Notes under the pieces: generated by a model | Databases searched by the model: none | Told to the model about the DNA's origin: nothing | The model's input: only the letters and a program-made list of their open reading frames with translations | Position numbers and translations under genes: made by a program | Assembly: GCA_944320795.1 (NCBI GenBank) | Contig: CALUIU010000013.1 | Coordinates: 1-64,000, forward strand | Direction: 5' to 3' | DNA: 64,000 bases | Source: Candidatus Paraprevotella stercoravium | Lineage (GTDB): Bacteria > Bacteroidota > Bacteroidia > Bacteroidales > Bacteroidaceae | Part shown: positions 62,959 through 64,000 of the stretch, piece by piece | Layout: the number at the start of each line of letters is the position of its first letter | How positions within the stretch are numbered: position 1 is the stretch's first letter

Positions 62959-64000
62959 ATGAAAATTTTTCAATCCATTAAGATAGCATTTGCGCTCCTA
63001 TTGTTATTAGGAGCGCAAATGTCGTTGTTTGCACAAAACAACGTTGTTGATGAGGTAATTTGGGTCGTAGGGGATGAGGCAATCCTTCGTTCTGATGTAG
63101 AAGCTGCCCGTTTGACCGGAGGACCGGTTAAAGGCGATCCGTATTGTGTTATTCCCGAACAATTGGCTATTCAAAAGCTTTTTTTGCATCAGGCGGCTAT
63201 TGATAGTATAGAGGCTGGTCCTGCTGAGATTAATCGTGCAGTGGAATCACAGATGAATGAGTGGGTGATGTTGGCCGGTTCGAAAGAGAAACTGGAAGAA
63301 TATAAAAACATGACCATGACTCAGATCCGTGAAGGTTTGTATGATCAGATGAAGGACTATCTTACTGCACAAAATATGCGCCGAAAGTTGGCGGAGGATG
63401 TTAAGGTTACTCCGGCAGAAGTACGCAGATATTTTAAAGATCTGCCGGCCGACAGTTTGCCTATGATTCCAGAGCAGGTGGAGGTTCAGATTGTTACTTT
63501 AAAGCCGATTATTTCTCAGGCCGAGATTGATCGGGTAAAGGAAGAATTACGTGATTATACGGATCGCGTCAATGGCGGCTCTTCATCTTTTTCAACCTTG
63601 GCCATCCTCTATTCAGAGGATCCCGGTTCTGCTCGTCAGGGGGGTGAAATGGATTATGTAGGCAAGTCTATGTTGGACCCGGCTTTTGCAAATGTTGCCT
63701 TCAGTCTGACTGATCCGAAAAAGGTTTCCAAAATTGTGGAAAGTGAATATGGTTATCATATCATTCAGTTGATCGACAAGCGTGGAGACAAGATAAAGGT
63801 GCGTCATATTCTGCGTATTCCGAAACCTTCGCAGGAGAATATCGATGCTACGTTATCTCGCTTGGATTCTATAGCAGAAGAAATTCGCGCAGATAAGTTC
63901 TCGTTTGAGGAAGCTGCTGCCGTTATTTCAGATGACAAGGATACTCGTAATAATTTTGGAGTCATGATTAATCTGAAGATGAGTCCAGAAGGCGACCGTA
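62959..64000 (+). CDS. surA: SurA-like periplasmic chaperone / peptidylprolyl isomerase, cut by the window end
   Basis: The frame is open from ATG 62959 to the window end (347 codons), so the C-terminus lies outside. A signal peptide (MKIFQSIKIAFALLLLLGAQMSLFAQ) is followed by a SurA N-terminal domain (VVDEVIWVVGDEAILRSDVEAA), then a parvulin PPIase domain with LYSEDPGSARQGGEMDYVGK and EYGYHIIQLIDKRG, and the start of a second one (KVRHILRIPKPS). It is the second PPIase gene after guaB. A strong hairpin lies in its signal-peptide codons. Confidence 0.9.
   Translation, partial: MKIFQSIKIAFALLLLLGAQMSLFAQNNVVDEVIWVVGDEAILRSDVEAARLTGGPVKGDPYCVIPEQLAIQKLFLHQAAIDSIEAGPAEINRAVESQMNEWVMLAGSKEKLEEYKNMTMTQIREGLYDQMKDYLTAQNMRRKLAEDVKVTPAEVRRYFKDLPADSLPMIPEQVEVQIVTLKPIISQAEIDRVKEELRDYTDRVNGGSSSFSTLAILYSEDPGSARQGGEMDYVGKSMLDPAFANVAFSLTDPKKVSKIVESEYGYHIIQLIDKRGDKIKVRHILRIPKPSQENIDATLSRLDSIAEEIRADKFSFEEAAAVISDDKDTRNNFGVMINLKMSPEGDR
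62987..63021 (+). other. 14-bp inverted repeat inside the surA signal-peptide codons
   Basis: CATTTGCGCTCCTA (62987-63000) pairs with TAGGAGCGCAAATG (63008-63021) around a 7-base loop. It lies 28-62 bases after the start codon, encodes the hydrophobic core of the signal peptide, and is not followed by a T run. Confidence 0.7.

Overview
The window looks like a chromosome segment of a member of the order Bacteroidales (phylum Bacteroidota). The evidence is the repeated promoter signature of that phylum (a TAnnTTTG box at about -7, often with TTTG about 20 bases upstream), the near absence of Shine-Dalgarno sequences, Bacteroidota-specific families (DUF4290, DUF4250, fimbrillin lipoprotein, split LysO, paired SurA-like isomerases) and parts of a type IX secretion system (PorU, PorV, SprA). 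The secretion system argues against the classical gut Bacteroides species and fits Prevotellaceae/Paraprevotella, Tannerellaceae or Porphyromonadaceae relatives better. The genus cannot be fixed from this sequence alone.

Layout. 1-9.5 kb: the 3' end of a 5S rRNA (end of an rrn operon), trpS, tRNA-Val, purB, rluB-asnS, the rplM-rpsI-rpsB-tsf translation cluster and an FAH-family enzyme. 9.5-15 kb: porU, porV and ispF. 15-18 kb, minus strand: yicC, gmk, a small membrane protein, nadD and a MORN-repeat protein. 18-24 kb, plus strand: tsaB, DUF4290, murA, rimM, dxr, rseP. 24-27.4 kb: a two-gene LysO exporter behind a structured leader, DUF4250, a small lipoprotein and cca. 27.5-35.8 kb: ruvA and the very large sprA. 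36-53 kb: an AT-richer envelope and surface-polymer region. 53-64 kb: lptB, tig, clpP, clpX, recQ, guaB, a PpiC-type isomerase and a surA cut by the window end.

The most unusual part is 38-53 kb. It holds an EptA-like phosphotransferase, an LpxL-like acyltransferase, three Stealth-family (sugar-1-phosphate transferase) genes, several glycosyltransferases, an SDR enzyme, a TagD-like cytidylyltransferase fused to a Gfo/Idh/MocA domain, and a TagB/TagF-like CDP-alditol phosphotransferase. MlaF/MlaE-like ABC genes lie immediately upstream of the CDP-polyol block, and lptB is divergent from them. Together these suggest synthesis of a phosphodiester-linked, teichoic-acid-like glycan on the surface of a Gram-negative bacterium. 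No Wzx flippase, Wzy polymerase or dedicated exporter is present in the window. The fused Gfo/Idh/MocA domain lacks the usual EKP lysine, so its chemistry is open. Because type IX cargo is anchored to a special LPS (a phosphorylated one in Porphyromonas gingivalis), a link between this locus and PorU/PorV/SprA is an attractive but untested idea.

Other points: MurA carries Asp instead of the fosfomycin-reactive Cys; the clpP promoter lies inside the loop of the tig terminator; a 14-bp hairpin sits inside the surA signal-peptide codons; and RNA leaders precede rplM, lysO and a glycosyltransferase gene.
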